From assembly GCF_003073045.1 (NCBI RefSeq), contig NC_037590.1, forward strand, positions 8,327,042-8,391,041: DNA of 64,000 bases. The letters run 5' to 3'. The translations under genes and the position numbers were made by a program. Position 1 is the stretch's first letter. Every line of letters starts with the position of its first letter. Below, one piece after another: positions 14,939 to 26,795 of the stretch. The notes beneath the pieces were generated by a model. It was not told the DNA's origin, ran no database searches, and saw nothing but the letters and a program-made list of their open reading frames with translations. The stretch is from Pomacea canaliculata. Taxonomy: Eukaryota > Mollusca > Gastropoda > Architaenioglossa > Ampullariidae.

Positions 14939-17900
14939 TGTCACGGTCTTGTTGTACACTTTATCCGTAAAATAAGCCGGTAAACCGTCGTTAATGTAAG
15001 CAGACGAAAAGCTCGTGGTTGTCAAACCTGTTAACAGTAACGGAAGTGATAACGATAAAGAATAAAGTTCAACATCAAGTCTACAGATTTTGAAAATTTT
15101 CAACCTAAATTACCAGATAATGCTAACTTAAACGCCTAGATTTTATTTTGTATCCATATTTTATTATGTATACGTTTACATTTTTTATTATAAAAATCGA
15201 GAACGAATATTCCTCCGCGATCTTCTGCTGCAGACACAAGAAGTCCGTGCTCGCTGTGCTCCCAACATCAAACTTCTGTAAGTTCACATTAAATCACGGA
15301 CGTGTATATTATATTTCCTGTTTGCTTGTGAAGATCATCTTACATTCAAGCTATGTTAGTTGTACCGATTCTTTTTAATATTGAACATCAATTTTTCTGC
15401 TTATATTCCTTCAAAGCACACATGAAGCGGCGCGCACGCAAACATGGATCACGAACTTAGATCCCCTATCTACGTCCATGCATGGATCGACTTTAGTGAG
15501 AGGAAAAGTTTGGTTCGTTGTCGCGCTTGGCAACAACTTTTATTTATTTATTGTTTTATGTTTTATTTAGGTGTCACGATGATTTGAACCTAATTGGGGC
15601 TTGTTTGTCGATGACTTAGGCCGTTAGGGGGTATCACCTATACACGTCGATCGTGGTGGGTGTGGTACAAAAATATATTGGCTTTGTATTGTTTTTATTT
15701 CAATTATCAGACAGTATATATATACATACTTGTTTCCAAATGTATTTTTTATACTTCTTCTATGTACTAGTAAATGTGACATTGTTGTTATGTGTTCTGT
15801 GGGCAGTGGCCTTTGACTGAAAACACACTCACTCTATGTGCAGATCAATATTCCGAGTAAGGGCTCTTTTTTAACGAGCAAGGTCTTCAATGGTATTTAA
15901 AGGGGAAAAACATTGACACTAGATAACTCAGTGGAGGCAACGACAAATGTGTGTGCGTGGGGGTTGGGGTAATGATGGAGATGTAAATGGGTGTATACGG
16001 TGCATATATCTTCCAGACTGTTGTAAATATATTTTCAAATCCATTTAAAAATTATCGTCCGAATTCCTCATGCATACACCTGAGAATTTCGGCAGATGCG
16101 TAATGACATTTTTAAAATTTAGAATCACACACTGCCACTCTTTCATTTATTCAATTAATCCCTTTCTTTGGCAAATACGTATGGCATTCATAACTACCCA
16201 TTTGTTTACTATATATAGGGGTGTACTAGCTATATGGCCGTGGCTATATGACATAAAGAACCATAACTAATCATCTCACAGCGTATTAGAAGGTCGATAA
16301 TAACACAACCAGCCCAAGGTCTGCTCTTCGACCTTTCGGTCCCAAAGGACAGATAATACGAGGACCCCAAGATTGATGGCCCGGTATCGTCCTTTTCATC
16401 AACGAGTTTGGTGTGCTAGACCGATCCAACATCTGAACTAACCCTGCAGAAATGCAATCAAAAATGCAGGAGCAGTTTAGGATGGGCTCTATAGTTTCAA
16501 CGGCCTTGTTCCACAGCTGTAGTGATTTTCCTTTGCTTTGATGTTGCCGTCCAGTATGGTCGTCAGTGTTATGATGCGAATTCCGCTCGAAACTGATTGC
16601 TGCTACACACTACTGCTGACAACATTGCTGTTTTGTTTCCTGTTGTCTTCGCAGTAGAACGAACATGTAAAGAGCCTGAGTAAATAGTAGAGAAGTCTAT
16701 TCACGTTGATGGTCAGGCTTTGCAAAATGTACTTGAATACAGTTTGACACGCCATCACCTTTTCTTTAGCCGTATCCACAAGATTTGACCGAGGAGGCGA
16801 AGCTACTGCCACTGACCTTTAAACAAAACTATTTTGAAATAATAATACTTTATTCCTAGATATATTGAATGTGGCCTTCAAGCACACAACAAACCTGGTT
16901 GTATTCTGAGGGGTGAAACATTTTTCCCCCTTCGTCGTAACTGAAATCGCTCGCCCAAAATCTGCTTGTGTTTGTTTTAATAAGGTTAACATTGGATTGT
17001 TAGGGATTACTTTATCTCTTTCGCCTTGTGTTTAGACACTCCGGTCTTTTTTTCCCCTAGTGCTTCCTTCATACCGACACAAGCCTAGGAAGTGTCATAA
17101 AATGTTTTCACACCTGTAAAAGACTATCCACCTCTCCCTGCACATACACTACCAAAAACCCTTTTCGCGAGCGGAACTGGTGCGACTGGCAAAAGATGCC
17201 CGAGGTCCTGACTTTTGCTAGGGCTATGGGGACGTGAACAGCAAACAGGAATAATTGATTTCTGTTATCCAAGAGCGTTTTTCCCTTCTCAGTACATTGT
17301 TGCTTGTCTCTTGCTTATCTGGAAATGTACTCTAGGCATTAAAAAGTGTGTCTCATTGATGGTGGCGTGTACATACAGTGGACGGAAGTGATGTGTAAAT
17401 GAACTGTAGGCAGTATGCGTTACCTAGTTCTGGTAGTGAAGTACACAACACAACGCAAACCCACGCACTTATAATCCCACCCCTAACTATCTAATATATG
17501 TTTTTTTTTTCTAAAAGAAAACCGCTAAGCCACGCACAGCATATGAAAACAAGGGAGCGAACGAGTTTGATGCATTGCCCGCTCGGTCTAGTCAAGCAGA
17601 ACTGTGACGAGTGTTACCTCTGATGAGCCGCCTGCCCACAGCATTAGCAGGCAAAGCAAAAATCAATGGATAGAGATTCATCACCGTACCAAGTTCTTGA
17701 GGTTTTCCAACCTCTCACAAAGCAGAAATGCGGGCCCGTGCGTCGGCCAGGTACGTAAGTTGCTTATTGATCAGCATCCCGTTTCCATGGTAACGAAGAA
17801 TACTCGTCGAGGTATCTGCTACTTCCATGTATCGCTTTGGAAACAGTGGTTTGGTTCAGAGGCGAAAGGGGAAATGGCTGATTCAGCGCGAATGACTGGT

Positions 17901-18729
17901 AGTGGGACACCAGAACACGAGCACTGGAGTGTGTAGTAAGCCATGTTTGAAGTACACCCATAAATCTCCGCCTCTTTGTTCGCACAGATTATCATTCCCC
18001 TCTGATTTCCTCTCAGCCCAAGCAAGGACATTTCTCTTGTCTCCACCACCCACCCCCTTCCCTAGGTTCCTGTTAGATAAGGTGGTTAGGACGCCACTGG
18101 GTAGTGTGCAAGCTGTCTTCACCGTCCACTCGGGAAAGCATAACTAATCGTCGGGAAAATCGGCAGCCTTTTTCACCTCCTTTTCCTAAGCCTCCAATCT
18201 GTTTATACCCCTCCCCGGATAATTCGTAGTTCTTCGTCTTTATGAGGAACTGTACTAGACCTACCCTTACAATTTGGCAACATTGCAGATATTCTGACCT
18301 CCGGATCCGGATGTCCACATTAAAATTAAATTAGGTTTAGGTCATCACTATCTCTAATAACGCACTCAACTCTCTCCCTCTCTTGCACACACACACGTGT
18401 TTGATCTTTCGTAAATTGTTTAATGTTCAATGCCCATGACCTTATTGTCGCTTCTCGTAAATGGCATCGTATCTACAATGCCTAACAGTCACACATAGAG
18501 CAAATATTAGTCATTGTCATCGGACAAACCGAAAGCAGCAGCGCTTTCACAGTAGGTTCCGTCACATGACGTTGGAAGAAATAACTGAAGCCTTACAGGG
18601 GTAAATAAAGTATTCAGCTGCAAACAGGTGCCCGCATCTTATCAGGATGGGGATACCCTACGCGCACGTTCGTCTTGAACAGGAGATTCTGAAGGACTGG
18701 TTTTTAAATAATACAAGAACTAACGAGAG

Positions 18730-18995
18730 CTTAAAGGATACTGTGATTAGCAGGTGCCCAGCGGAGGATACAGGAAATAGTGGAGTCCTAGCGAAAGATA
18801 CTCTGATTAGAGGGTGTCTGGATACGATGATTAGTGGGAGTCCAGTGACGAATATTTCGAAGAGCGGAAACTGAGGGCGCTAAGTGAAGGCAATAGTGAT
18901 CAGCAGGTTTTCAGTGAATGTAATAGTGATCAGAAGATTTCCAGCGAAGACAATAGGGATTAGCAGGTTTTCAATGAAGGAAACAGTGATTAAGG
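18730..18995. repeat. Degenerate 30-bp minisatellite
   Basis: About nine units built on GTGAAGGCAATAGTGATCAG-like sequence, period 30 bp; one unit is 24 bp and one stretch is irregular. The last three units (about 18889-18978) are the most alike. Because 30 is a multiple of 3, a plus-strand frame repeats a ten-residue motif of the form ISRFSxKxIV. I see no initiation context or homology that would make it a gene. Confidence 0.75.
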
Positions 18996-20122
18996 AACCG
19001 GCTGCACAATATAGTCTCCTAGTTAAGGCGAACCTTCAAAAAAGAATAGAATGGAAAAAAATACGGACAACTAGAAGAAAGACCCAACAAACTAGCAAGC
19101 AAAGGAAGGAAAGAAGAAAGGAAAACAAGCAAGCTGACGTGTGAGGCGGGAACCAAAAGGTCTACACAAATCTATATCTTCTCTCCCAGTCGACTCCCAA
19201 CACAAAACGGAAAGACCCCCGTGACGAGCAGTACACCGCCAGTGTACAGCATTGACACTAGCGAGACAACGCGGTTGCCATCAATCAGACTGAACCTGTT
19301 TGCTGACACACACGTTTGCCTCTCGGAAAAACCGCGTTGGCCGCATCCTGCATCACTAGCATCCCCCTTACCCACCCCGCCAACACCATCCCGACCACGA
19401 CCGCTACTTTTGGGTTCTTTCAGATTCTAGACGATTTGGCTGATTTACTTTCTTTAAAAGAATTTACAATCATCGTCGACAAGGGTGGGTGGAATCTCTA
19501 GCAAGCATCGCGTGGAGGCACGGGACGAGAACTGTCTGAGGGCCGACAGCGAACACGTAGGATTCGCAGTAAGTTAGTGTACACGTAGAGTGAGGCTAGG
19601 ATTTGGGCGGAAATTGTTGAGAATGAAATATGAACAAGTGAAATTAATGACATTTCGTGATGTGGAATACTTTACTGGAATTTATTTGTTTTAGTTGCGT
19701 GCCACTGGATGCTTATTATTTTTACATAAAGCTTGTGTGTGAGAGAGAGAGGTGGAAGTGGGAAAGCCTGTAAAATGAGAATGATTCACAGCTCTTATCA
19801 GGCGTTATCCCAACATGACATGGTTGTGCCCCAGACCCCTCAGATAAATATATATCTCCCTGTACCCCAGACGAGAGCAGAACGCTGGCAAGTGTGGCTG
19901 TGTCCCGGGTGCAGGACGCTGGAAGCCAGACCAGCGCGCGCTCTCTGCGAGCGGCCGATGCTGCGTTTCGCAGTTGCGTCTCCGAGATAACAGGAGCCGC
20001 GTTCTCAGGGCGTGGCAAGCCACACGGGTGACACAGGTGAGGGTGTCAGTCTTTTGTTCCCGGTCAGTCGTCGAGCCGCCTACAAGATGTATGCCATCTT
20101 TTGCCCCCTTCTGAGTTCTAGC

Positions 20123-20143
20123 CTTGTAATCGTCGATTACAAG
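20123..20143. promoter_or_regulatory. Perfect palindrome with TAATCG half-sites
   Basis: Two perfect 10-nt arms, CTTGTAATCG and CGATTACAAG, flank one T. The TAATC/GATTA halves resemble homeodomain sites of the K50 class. It lies about 180 bp upstream of the putative first coding exon at 20325. The regulatory role is inferred. Confidence 0.35.
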
Positions 20144-20324
20144 ATGAGAAAGAAACGCAAAGAGCTGTAGCCGTGTGGATGTGCGCAAGAGTTGCTGGCT
20201 GCGCGGCGGCTAGTCAGGAATCCTGCCGACCATCACATCTCAGGTGTTTTATTGTTGTTGTCCTGCCGTCTTTGGGAGAGTCGCTGGTGGCCACTGTCCA
20301 TCTCACGTCTTCACATGTTGCGCT

Positions 20325-20345
20325 ATGGCGGAAGCGCTGCAGCAG
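20325..20345 (+). CDS. Putative first coding exon of the unrecognised membrane-protein gene
   Basis: ATGGCGGAAGCGCTGCAGCA and one G encode MAEALQQ and run straight into a good donor (CAG|GTACCG). The phase (0) matches the strong acceptor at 24156, giving MAEALQQ-EWHGGPISE. The ATG has G at +4, a favourable context. There is no homology support, so this is a phase- and signal-based prediction only. Confidence 0.35.
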
Positions 20346-23300
20346 GTACCGTACCCCTGTTGAATGCAAACGACTTTGTTTTCTGGTAAAAAAAATTAGC
20401 GTTTATGTTGCTGATAAAGGCTGTATTCTGACATTCTCGCTGATTTTGTTGCTCTCTCTTTCTCTCCTCTTTCTGTCTCTCTCGTCAGTTTTCAGGAGTC
20501 GCAATAAATCTTGATTTATTTACCTGCCATGAAATAAAATAAGCTAATATAAAATTCGCATGCAGTTAATACGCTGGCTTCTATGTTTTGTGCAATTTTC
20601 GTTATGCATTTTCTTTATTAATTAATGTTGTCATTGCTTATATCTTAATATATAAAAACAAAATAACATGGCGAAGACTAGAGAAAATTTGATTATTTTA
20701 GTGGTAAAACTCATCCTGATGTAATCGTGAACCAGAGAGTGTTTTCAAAAGATTCTTTTGAAAAATAAAGCAAAATAACAAAGGAAAAGAAATATGCAAC
20801 AAACTAACGAATACACGTTTAATGTAGTTAATTTTAGTATCTCATTTGTTTCGTTTTTCTAGCATCTGTGAAGACTTTCGCGTTTAACGTTTAAGTTGCT
20901 GTCAAATTATAGAGACCTACACCACTTACAGAACTAACTGTAAATTTCAATTCCTCAAAAAGATTTATCCATTGTTAGTCATGTTAGAAACTTGCAACAG
21001 CTGTATCAGATTTCTAAGGCGATTAACAATCCAAACTTTATTTCATCGGCGAATAGCTTCGGTTTTTTTCATATAATGATAATAATGACGACGACGACGA
21101 CGACGACTACGATGTGTTTTATGAGCTGTCTAGCGAAACTTGGGTAGAAGAGTCTTGAGTTTACGGGAATAAACTTAAATATACGGAGATACAGGGTACA
21201 GGATGAAGGTCAATTTCATTTTGTTTATAATGAAAAGTCAAATATGAGAGGTGAGCGAGCAGGAGAGACCCGAGATGAGCAGACATTGCCAAAAAGTATT
21301 ACAGAGTTTACAGCTAATATCTTGGAAAAACAGCATGTAGCAGAAACATTAAATAACAAAGAGGGCCATTTCCGGGAGATAAAATCCAGAATGAAGTTTT
21401 ACACAAACCTATTGAGCGCTAAAAGTATTGAGTTCAACCTTTCTCCTACCCGTCAAGAGCTTTCATAAGAAATGAATCGTTTGAATAACCCTACCTAAAC
21501 TTGCTAGAAATGGGGATGGGACTCTGAAGGCCCTCTTAACAAATCCACATTTGCTATGTTCCCAACATACCTCGTGGACTGAGGGTTCTGTGATCTTAGA
21601 CCTTTGAATAACAACTCTGTGGATGAGGTTACTTCACGTATCGCTTCAGCGGTTTGAGTAGCCGACTAGCAGAGCAATGTCCTGCTGGGCTAGATGTATA
21701 TCATCTTAAATTGACCAAAGGTGTGGTTGAAGTTTCTATCGGCATATATATATCTTACCTCTTCAAAGTTGCTAAACCAATCAGATTGCATCCAGACGGA
21801 CGACAAACTTCCACAAGACTAGCGCATCACAGCATTCACAGACATTTGCCCCAAATTATTTTTTCTTCATCTGTTACATAGAACCTCTATTTCGTAAAGC
21901 AGTATTTTTTCCAGAACTGCTTCTCATGTTGCAGAAAGTATCCATATTTTCTCGATTTTGTTTTTCATGGTAGGTCCACGGAACTGGTTCATATTTGGTC
22001 CCCAGGATGTCTGCATTGAATGTTTGCTTGTTGTAATAATTCAATGTGTATAGTGTTCTGGAATAGTTTAACAAAGTTGTTTTCATTTGCTCGTGTTTGA
22101 ATTAGGAGGTTTCTGGGCAGAACTAGTTATAGGCAAACCGTATAGACGCCATCGTAGAATTTGATTGTTGCTGTAAATATGTTCAAAAAAGCCTAATTTG
22201 TTATTAGAATTGAGCTGCCACAAGTAGCAAAGCGAGAAAACCATCGTTGACATTTTCAGCAACAAGTGTTTATTTTCTTGCTCAGATCGTAGAGCATATA
22301 GCTAGAATGATCTGACAAAGGTTGTAGTCAATTAATTAAATTATCTTATCTCTCAACAAGTAAAGTTCCTGTTAATAACACTATCCAGAAAGCATCCAAT
22401 GAATGACCATGCTTTGACAGGTGTTTAAACAAACTTGGAGCAGTTTTCTGGTTCTGAGTGTAATTTCTCCTTTCAGTATTAAAAGGCTGATTCCAGTAAA
22501 GTTTTAGATGCCTTCAGGGAAGATTACAGTAGCGGATGTTGGTGGAGAGTCGATGCAAGGTTTTGGTTTCTGGCACATACGGTGACGCACGCTGCATCGA
22601 ATTATTTTCATGAATTGTTTGTTCAAAGACTGCAGAAGGCGTACAGCACAGGTGTGTGGGCCTTGGAGAAACTGAAGGTTGCGAATTATCTTTTGATCAC
22701 ACGAGGGAAACTAAGCCTTCTATTTACCAACCAAGAGCACAGGGAGAAAACAATTGCCCTCTTGTCATTTTACATGTTACAGTTGACCAACATCGCACTC
22801 CACTACATAAATCGGACCTCACAACAGCACACATCACACACCACTCACTCAGGCAAATAGAATTAGATTTTCTGTAAAACTGATAGTCGATTTCTCTCAT
22901 ATTTATCATGTTTCGAAGAATGAATATTAAAACTTGAATGAAACTGAGAGTTAAACCAAAAAAAGCAAATACAACAAAAGTTTGATTATGAAATTAAGTG
23001 GTTATCAACTTAGCAAAATAAAGAGATAGAATATAAACTTACAAAGAAAGTAAAATTAACTTGAATTTATAGCTAGGAGATTTTTTTCCTTCTCTTCTTT
23101 TACTTCTTTCTGGTCGCCTTTTCAAAACCAAATTTTCTTGCATTGCTGGCTGCTTTCTCAAACTTATGTGGACGTCCCCTACTCATGAGCATCCAGTCTT
23201 GCTGATGTAAGTGGTGTGCATCAAGAAGTTTAATCGCTCCTTGCGTCACGGATTTTATTTTCACCCTCAAATGTCAACGTTCATCGGTGTGCATTTAAAA

Positions 23301-24155
23301 ACATGTCTCCCCGCTGGTACCAAATGTGAGCCATTTCTCTAAATTGGACTTCTTTATACTTATTTCATTGTAGTACGAGGAAAGATATTTTTTTTCACTC
23401 ACGAAATACGATCTCTTTCTTGATAGTTTAAACCGAGAGTCAGAATGAAATGGTGGGCGTTGGGAAGTGGGGTAGGAGGTTTAGAGGAGATATTAGGACG
23501 TCAGAGACTGTCTCTAGGCGTAGGCCCTACGACGACAAATGCCAGTCGACAGGAAGCTACAGGTGAAAATCTCTGCGGTCGATGTCGTCAAGCTTGCTGA
23601 CGCTGTTCGCCAACACCGTCGGCAGTTTTCTTTTCTCCGCCCCATTTCTATTGATGGACTAGCGGCGGCGTCAAAAAAAGAAATAAAAAAGGGGGGAGGG
23701 CAAAAAGGAGAAGGAAAGTCAGCGACGAAAAGCTGAAGAGACAAGCGAGTGTCCACTCGATGTAGGACTTAATTTTTTTACTGAAAATTAATCGACAGTT
23801 TGTCAAATTTAAAAGACGGAGTTGCAAAACGTTTACTATTTACAGGAAATATATATTCGAATTTCGATGAAATAAGGTCTTGATTTCTTCAGTCATTAGA
23901 AATTTGAAGCATTGAAACTACTGTATTATTGGATTTGCATTGCTTCTTTTCACTGTACTACTATTAGAATAGTTGTACCTGACTAGTCTTCTAAAAAAGA
24001 AGGAATAAATAATAACTTTTTTGTTAACTAGATACTATGCCGCAGAGATAGACATCACAAAACAGATTTTTTGTTTTTTTTTTTTTTTTTTTTTTGTCAA
24101 TGTGGCTACACGTTGTACTAAAATTAAACTTCGTTCCTTCTTTCTTCTTCTCCAG
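20346..24155. other. Probable first intron of the unrecognised gene
   Basis: Largely A+T-rich, with no convincing exon. There is a short GAC trinucleotide run near 21090-21110. A purine-rich patch at 23650-23735 makes an artificial open frame. The 3' end is a very long T/C tract (24066-24153) ending in CCAG, typical of a strong acceptor. Confidence 0.4.
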
Positions 24156-26264
24156 GAGTGGCATGGCGGACCCATCTCGGAACGCCGACTCCGGGGAGTC
24201 AAGATCAACCCCATCTACCAAGAGAGCGACCGAAACGTCACCAACAAGGACAAGGACACCCAGTCAGAGAGTGCTCTTCCCATCGGAGAGATCCAGATCG
24301 AGATGTACGAGAGCCTCCCTCGCAACAAACAAAAGATCTTCAAGCAAAACTCCGCCCCTTCTCTCTGGACTCCAAGCACCACAGTGGATCGAGATTTTTC
24401 GAGATGGCGTGGGTTTTGCGACAAAAACGTTGAGCCACGGTCTAGCGGTGGTGCCCATGATGGCAACAACAGCCCAAGCTCCCTGGACAGAAAATCGCAG
24501 AAATCTCAGAAGAAGAAGAACCATCCTGGGAGTGCCAGTAACATTCAGTGGTCATTTCTTGATAATCGATCGTCGCCGAGACATCGCGAACCTATATGGG
24601 ATGCGTTCAAGAACGTAGAGAAAAAAATCCCCCCCAAGCTCCGCGAGGAGTCGCTGGAGGCGGTTGGGAATGACTTCCCAAGTGACGTCAAGCCTGTATC
24701 GGCCGACAGTGACATTAGCTTAGCCGACTGTGATGCGAGGTCAGCCACCATAGGGGAAACCCTCGACACTGCCAACGACGCTGACACCATCAGTGTTCTG
24801 TCAGAATACGGTGAGACTGAGCCGTCGGGAGACAACCCTTTGCCTTATAACCGTGACTCGTTCCGCCGAACACGCATCACCGCCTCGTCCTCCCTCGACC
24901 ACGTCCTCCACTTCGTGATGGAAGACCCCAGTGGAACACGTCCTGCTCAGGGCCTGCATCCGGGGCTCACGTGCTGCTTCAGACACTTCTGTGCCTACTT
25001 CCTGCCTCATCAGTCCTTGCGTGGACAGACTGAGAAGATTGACTATGCTAGCGCAAAGCTTTTAAAAAAATTGTTTGCCCTGGAAAAAGTTGGGGTGCTT
25101 ACCCTGAAAAATGGAACGAAGACTTCTCTAGATCATTCAGGCAGTGACTCACTGTTCAGTCGCTTGCACTTCAGTAGCGAGGACCTTCGCCTGCTATTTC
25201 CTTCTAGTTGGGACTTGAGGAAGTGTGTTTGCACAACCACATCAGATGCGTGTCATGCGCATGACAGTGATTTGCAGTGTCATTTTCACCACGACGTGTG
25301 CAGTGAGAGCTTCAGCAACAAAAAGATTGATATTGAACAAGGAAGGAACGGATTCCCTCGCGAGAAAGGTTTGTCCAAGAGCCGCCTGCAGTCCAGCACG
25401 CACTTACCCACTGAACTTAGCCACTTGCCCAACTCAGCATTGGTCACAGACGGGAAAAAGCAGAAGGACTTGAATGGTAATGACAGTACGCCAGAAGGAA
25501 AGAAGGAGAACAGACCAGAAGCGAGGAGGTTCGGCTGTGACTACAGTGACCACCTACATGTACCTATCCCAGCATCATTTTTAGATGTTTCTTGCCATAA
25601 AGATACCACAGAGTGCCTTCACCATAGTTACGTCAACGAGACAGAAGAATACGTGAAACTAGCTGACAAGAATCAAAGAGAAACTGGAACCAAGCATACC
25701 TCGACTTGCAATATTCATCTACAAGAGACTTCTGGAGCTCATAGAACCAAAGTTGCTTATTTTCAGGATTCTATCTCCGAAAGTGATGATGACTCAATAT
25801 TACAAACCACCACTGACATGAGCAAACGAGTGGCGGCCAGGACAGATGTCGAGGATTTTCTGGACAACAACAATTACTTGGAAGGAGTGGACATGTGCAC
25901 GTCACCAGGGTGTGAGAGGTGTCGCGAGATGGAGACGGTGCAAGCTTTCCCAGGTACGTGTGGCAGCCGTAACGGAGAGCCCAAGCGAGACCAGCGGAAG
26001 ATGCCACTGACCGTAACCCTCACTGAGGTGTGCCAAGAAACGTGCATTTTTCACAATCAGGCTTTATTCCAAAGTCTGGTGGACAGCAGCAAGCGAACGG
26101 ACGAGCTCAGTAGCCTTGATGGCTCTGGGGACATGATGACGGCATCACTTTTGGCTGGTAAGCAGCAGCTCAGAGACTCGCCTTTTAGCCCCGGAGAGTT
26201 CAGCTCTAATACAGCACCGACACACAACGCGTCAGTTGTTCTACGGGTTGGTATAGATTGTTAA
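24156..26264 (+). CDS. Long open exon of an unrecognised protein (about 702 codons)
   Basis: After the acceptor CTTCTCCAG|GAG the plus frame stays open to TAA 26262-26264, with balanced codon use unlike its A+T-rich surroundings. I do not recognise the protein. It opens EWHGGPISERRLRGVKINPI, including an NPIY motif, and is mostly polar and Ser/Asp/Lys-rich, as in disordered cytoplasmic regions. An ordered-looking part lies near the middle (SLDHVLHFVMEDP, DYASAKLLKKLFALEKVGVL, LFSRLHFSSEDLRLLFP). A Cys cluster (CTSPGCERC) lies near the end. Internal donors at 25953 (CCAG|GTACGT) and 26158 (GCTG|GTAAGC) are good but phase 1; the phase-0 site at 26247 (CGG|GTTGGT) is weak. So the join to the phase-0 exon at 30558 is unresolved, and the TAA may be a real alternative end. 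The long disordered, C-terminally anchored plan recalls MINAR-type proteins only in outline. Confidence 0.6.
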   Translation, partial: EWHGGPISERRLRGVKINPIYQESDRNVTNKDKDTQSESALPIGEIQIEMYESLPRNKQKIFKQNSAPSLWTPSTTVDRDFSRWRGFCDKNVEPRSSGGAHDGNNSPSSLDRKSQKSQKKKNHPGSASNIQWSFLDNRSSPRHREPIWDAFKNVEKKIPPKLREESLEAVGNDFPSDVKPVSADSDISLADCDARSATIGETLDTANDADTISVLSEYGETEPSGDNPLPYNRDSFRRTRITASSSLDHVLHFVMEDPSGTRPAQGLHPGLTCCFRHFCAYFLPHQSLRGQTEKIDYASAKLLKKLFALEKVGVLTLKNGTKTSLDHSGSDSLFSRLHFSSEDLRLLFPSSWDLRKCVCTTTSDACHAHDSDLQCHFHHDVCSESFSNKKIDIEQGRNGFPREKGLSKSRLQSSTHLPTELSHLPNSALVTDGKKQKDLNGNDSTPEGKKENRPEARRFGCDYSDHLHVPIPASFLDVSCHKDTTECLHHSYVNETEEYVKLADKNQRETGTKHTSTCNIHLQETSGAHRTKVAYFQDSISESDDDSILQTTTDMSKRVAARTDVEDFLDNNNYLEGVDMCTSPGCERCREMETVQAFPGTCGSRNGEPKRDQRKMPLTVTLTEVCQETCIFHNQALFQSLVDSSKRTDELSSLDGSGDMMTASLLAGKQQLRDSPFSPGEFSSNTAPTHNASVVLRVGIDC

Positions 26265-26571
26265 AATTCGTGTGTGTGTGTCCCTCAGCTATGCTGGCCT
26301 AGTTTGTTTCTCTGACAATCCTTTTCTCTGACAATCTAAACTCTAAACGATTGTAAAACAATGTGTTGTTGTCTTATCTGAGGCTTAGAACAACAACAAT
26401 AACTAATAGTTTAGTCTTCCCGTAAAACCTATAGTATCTTACCTAGTAAAAAGGTAAAGGTTGGTTTTTTGTTTGTTTGGTTTGTTGTTGTTGGTTTTTT
26501 GTTGGTTTTTTGGTTGTTTTGTTGTTGTTGTTGTTGTTGTTGTTTTGTTTTGTTTTTGTTTATTTGTTTTT
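26265..26571. other. Non-coding stretch with T/G-rich simple sequence
   Basis: Follows the long open exon. From 26461 to 26570 it is a TTG/TTTG-rich run of low complexity next to the 3' end of a minus-strand SINE. Nothing else is recognised. Confidence 0.5.
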
Positions 26572-26795
26572 TCAACGGTGTGTAGGAGTGAGGTGTTAGA
26601 GACCACACTTTTCTCGGGTGCAGCTTTATGTGAGGGCGGTGCCCATCTCCTCTCCCTCGCTTCCCCAACCTTCAATGGAGTAAGAATGGTCGAATGAAGG
26701 AATTTTGCTGCGCAACACGGGCTTCGAACCGGCACGCCTGTCGGTTCGGATGCCAATGATCCTACTATTCGGCCATCCGTTTATCCACCTAGGTT
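26572..26795 (-). mobile_element. tRNA-derived SINE copy, minus strand
   Basis: On the minus strand it starts with a tRNA-like head (GATGGCCGAATAGTAGGATC as box A, GGTTCGAAGCC as box B). The body GGTTGGGGAAGCGAGGGAGA, GGAGATGGGCACCGCCCTCA is shared with the copies at 28138, 37402, 46222 and 50533. The tail ends near the T-rich run at 26570. Confidence 0.8.

Larger units (their letters stand above)
14939..20324. other. Upstream space between ARMC6 and the unrecognised plus-strand gene
   Basis: Contains the ARMC6 5' UTR and promoter and, near 19.9-20.3 kb, the probable 5' UTR and promoter of the next gene. Base composition becomes more balanced from about 17.5 kb. Open frames at 17.6-18.3 kb and 19.2-20.5 kb overlap on both strands and match nothing I know. 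Apart from the minisatellite and the palindrome listed separately, I see no gene. Confidence 0.5.

Noticed and set aside
15592-15662. tRNA-like stretch on the minus strand (GGTTCAAAT box, partly paired ends)
   Set aside because: The acceptor stem has a mismatch, and the T stem and D arm do not fold properly; not supported as a tRNA gene.
17604-18318. Several overlapping frames on both strands
   Set aside because: Balanced base composition opens all frames at once; no protein family features.
24094-24618. 174-codon frame overlapping the start of the long exon in another frame, with an internal MADPSRNADSGESR start
   Set aside because: The competing 700-codon frame is far longer and begins exactly at the acceptor; the shorter one is very likely its shadow.
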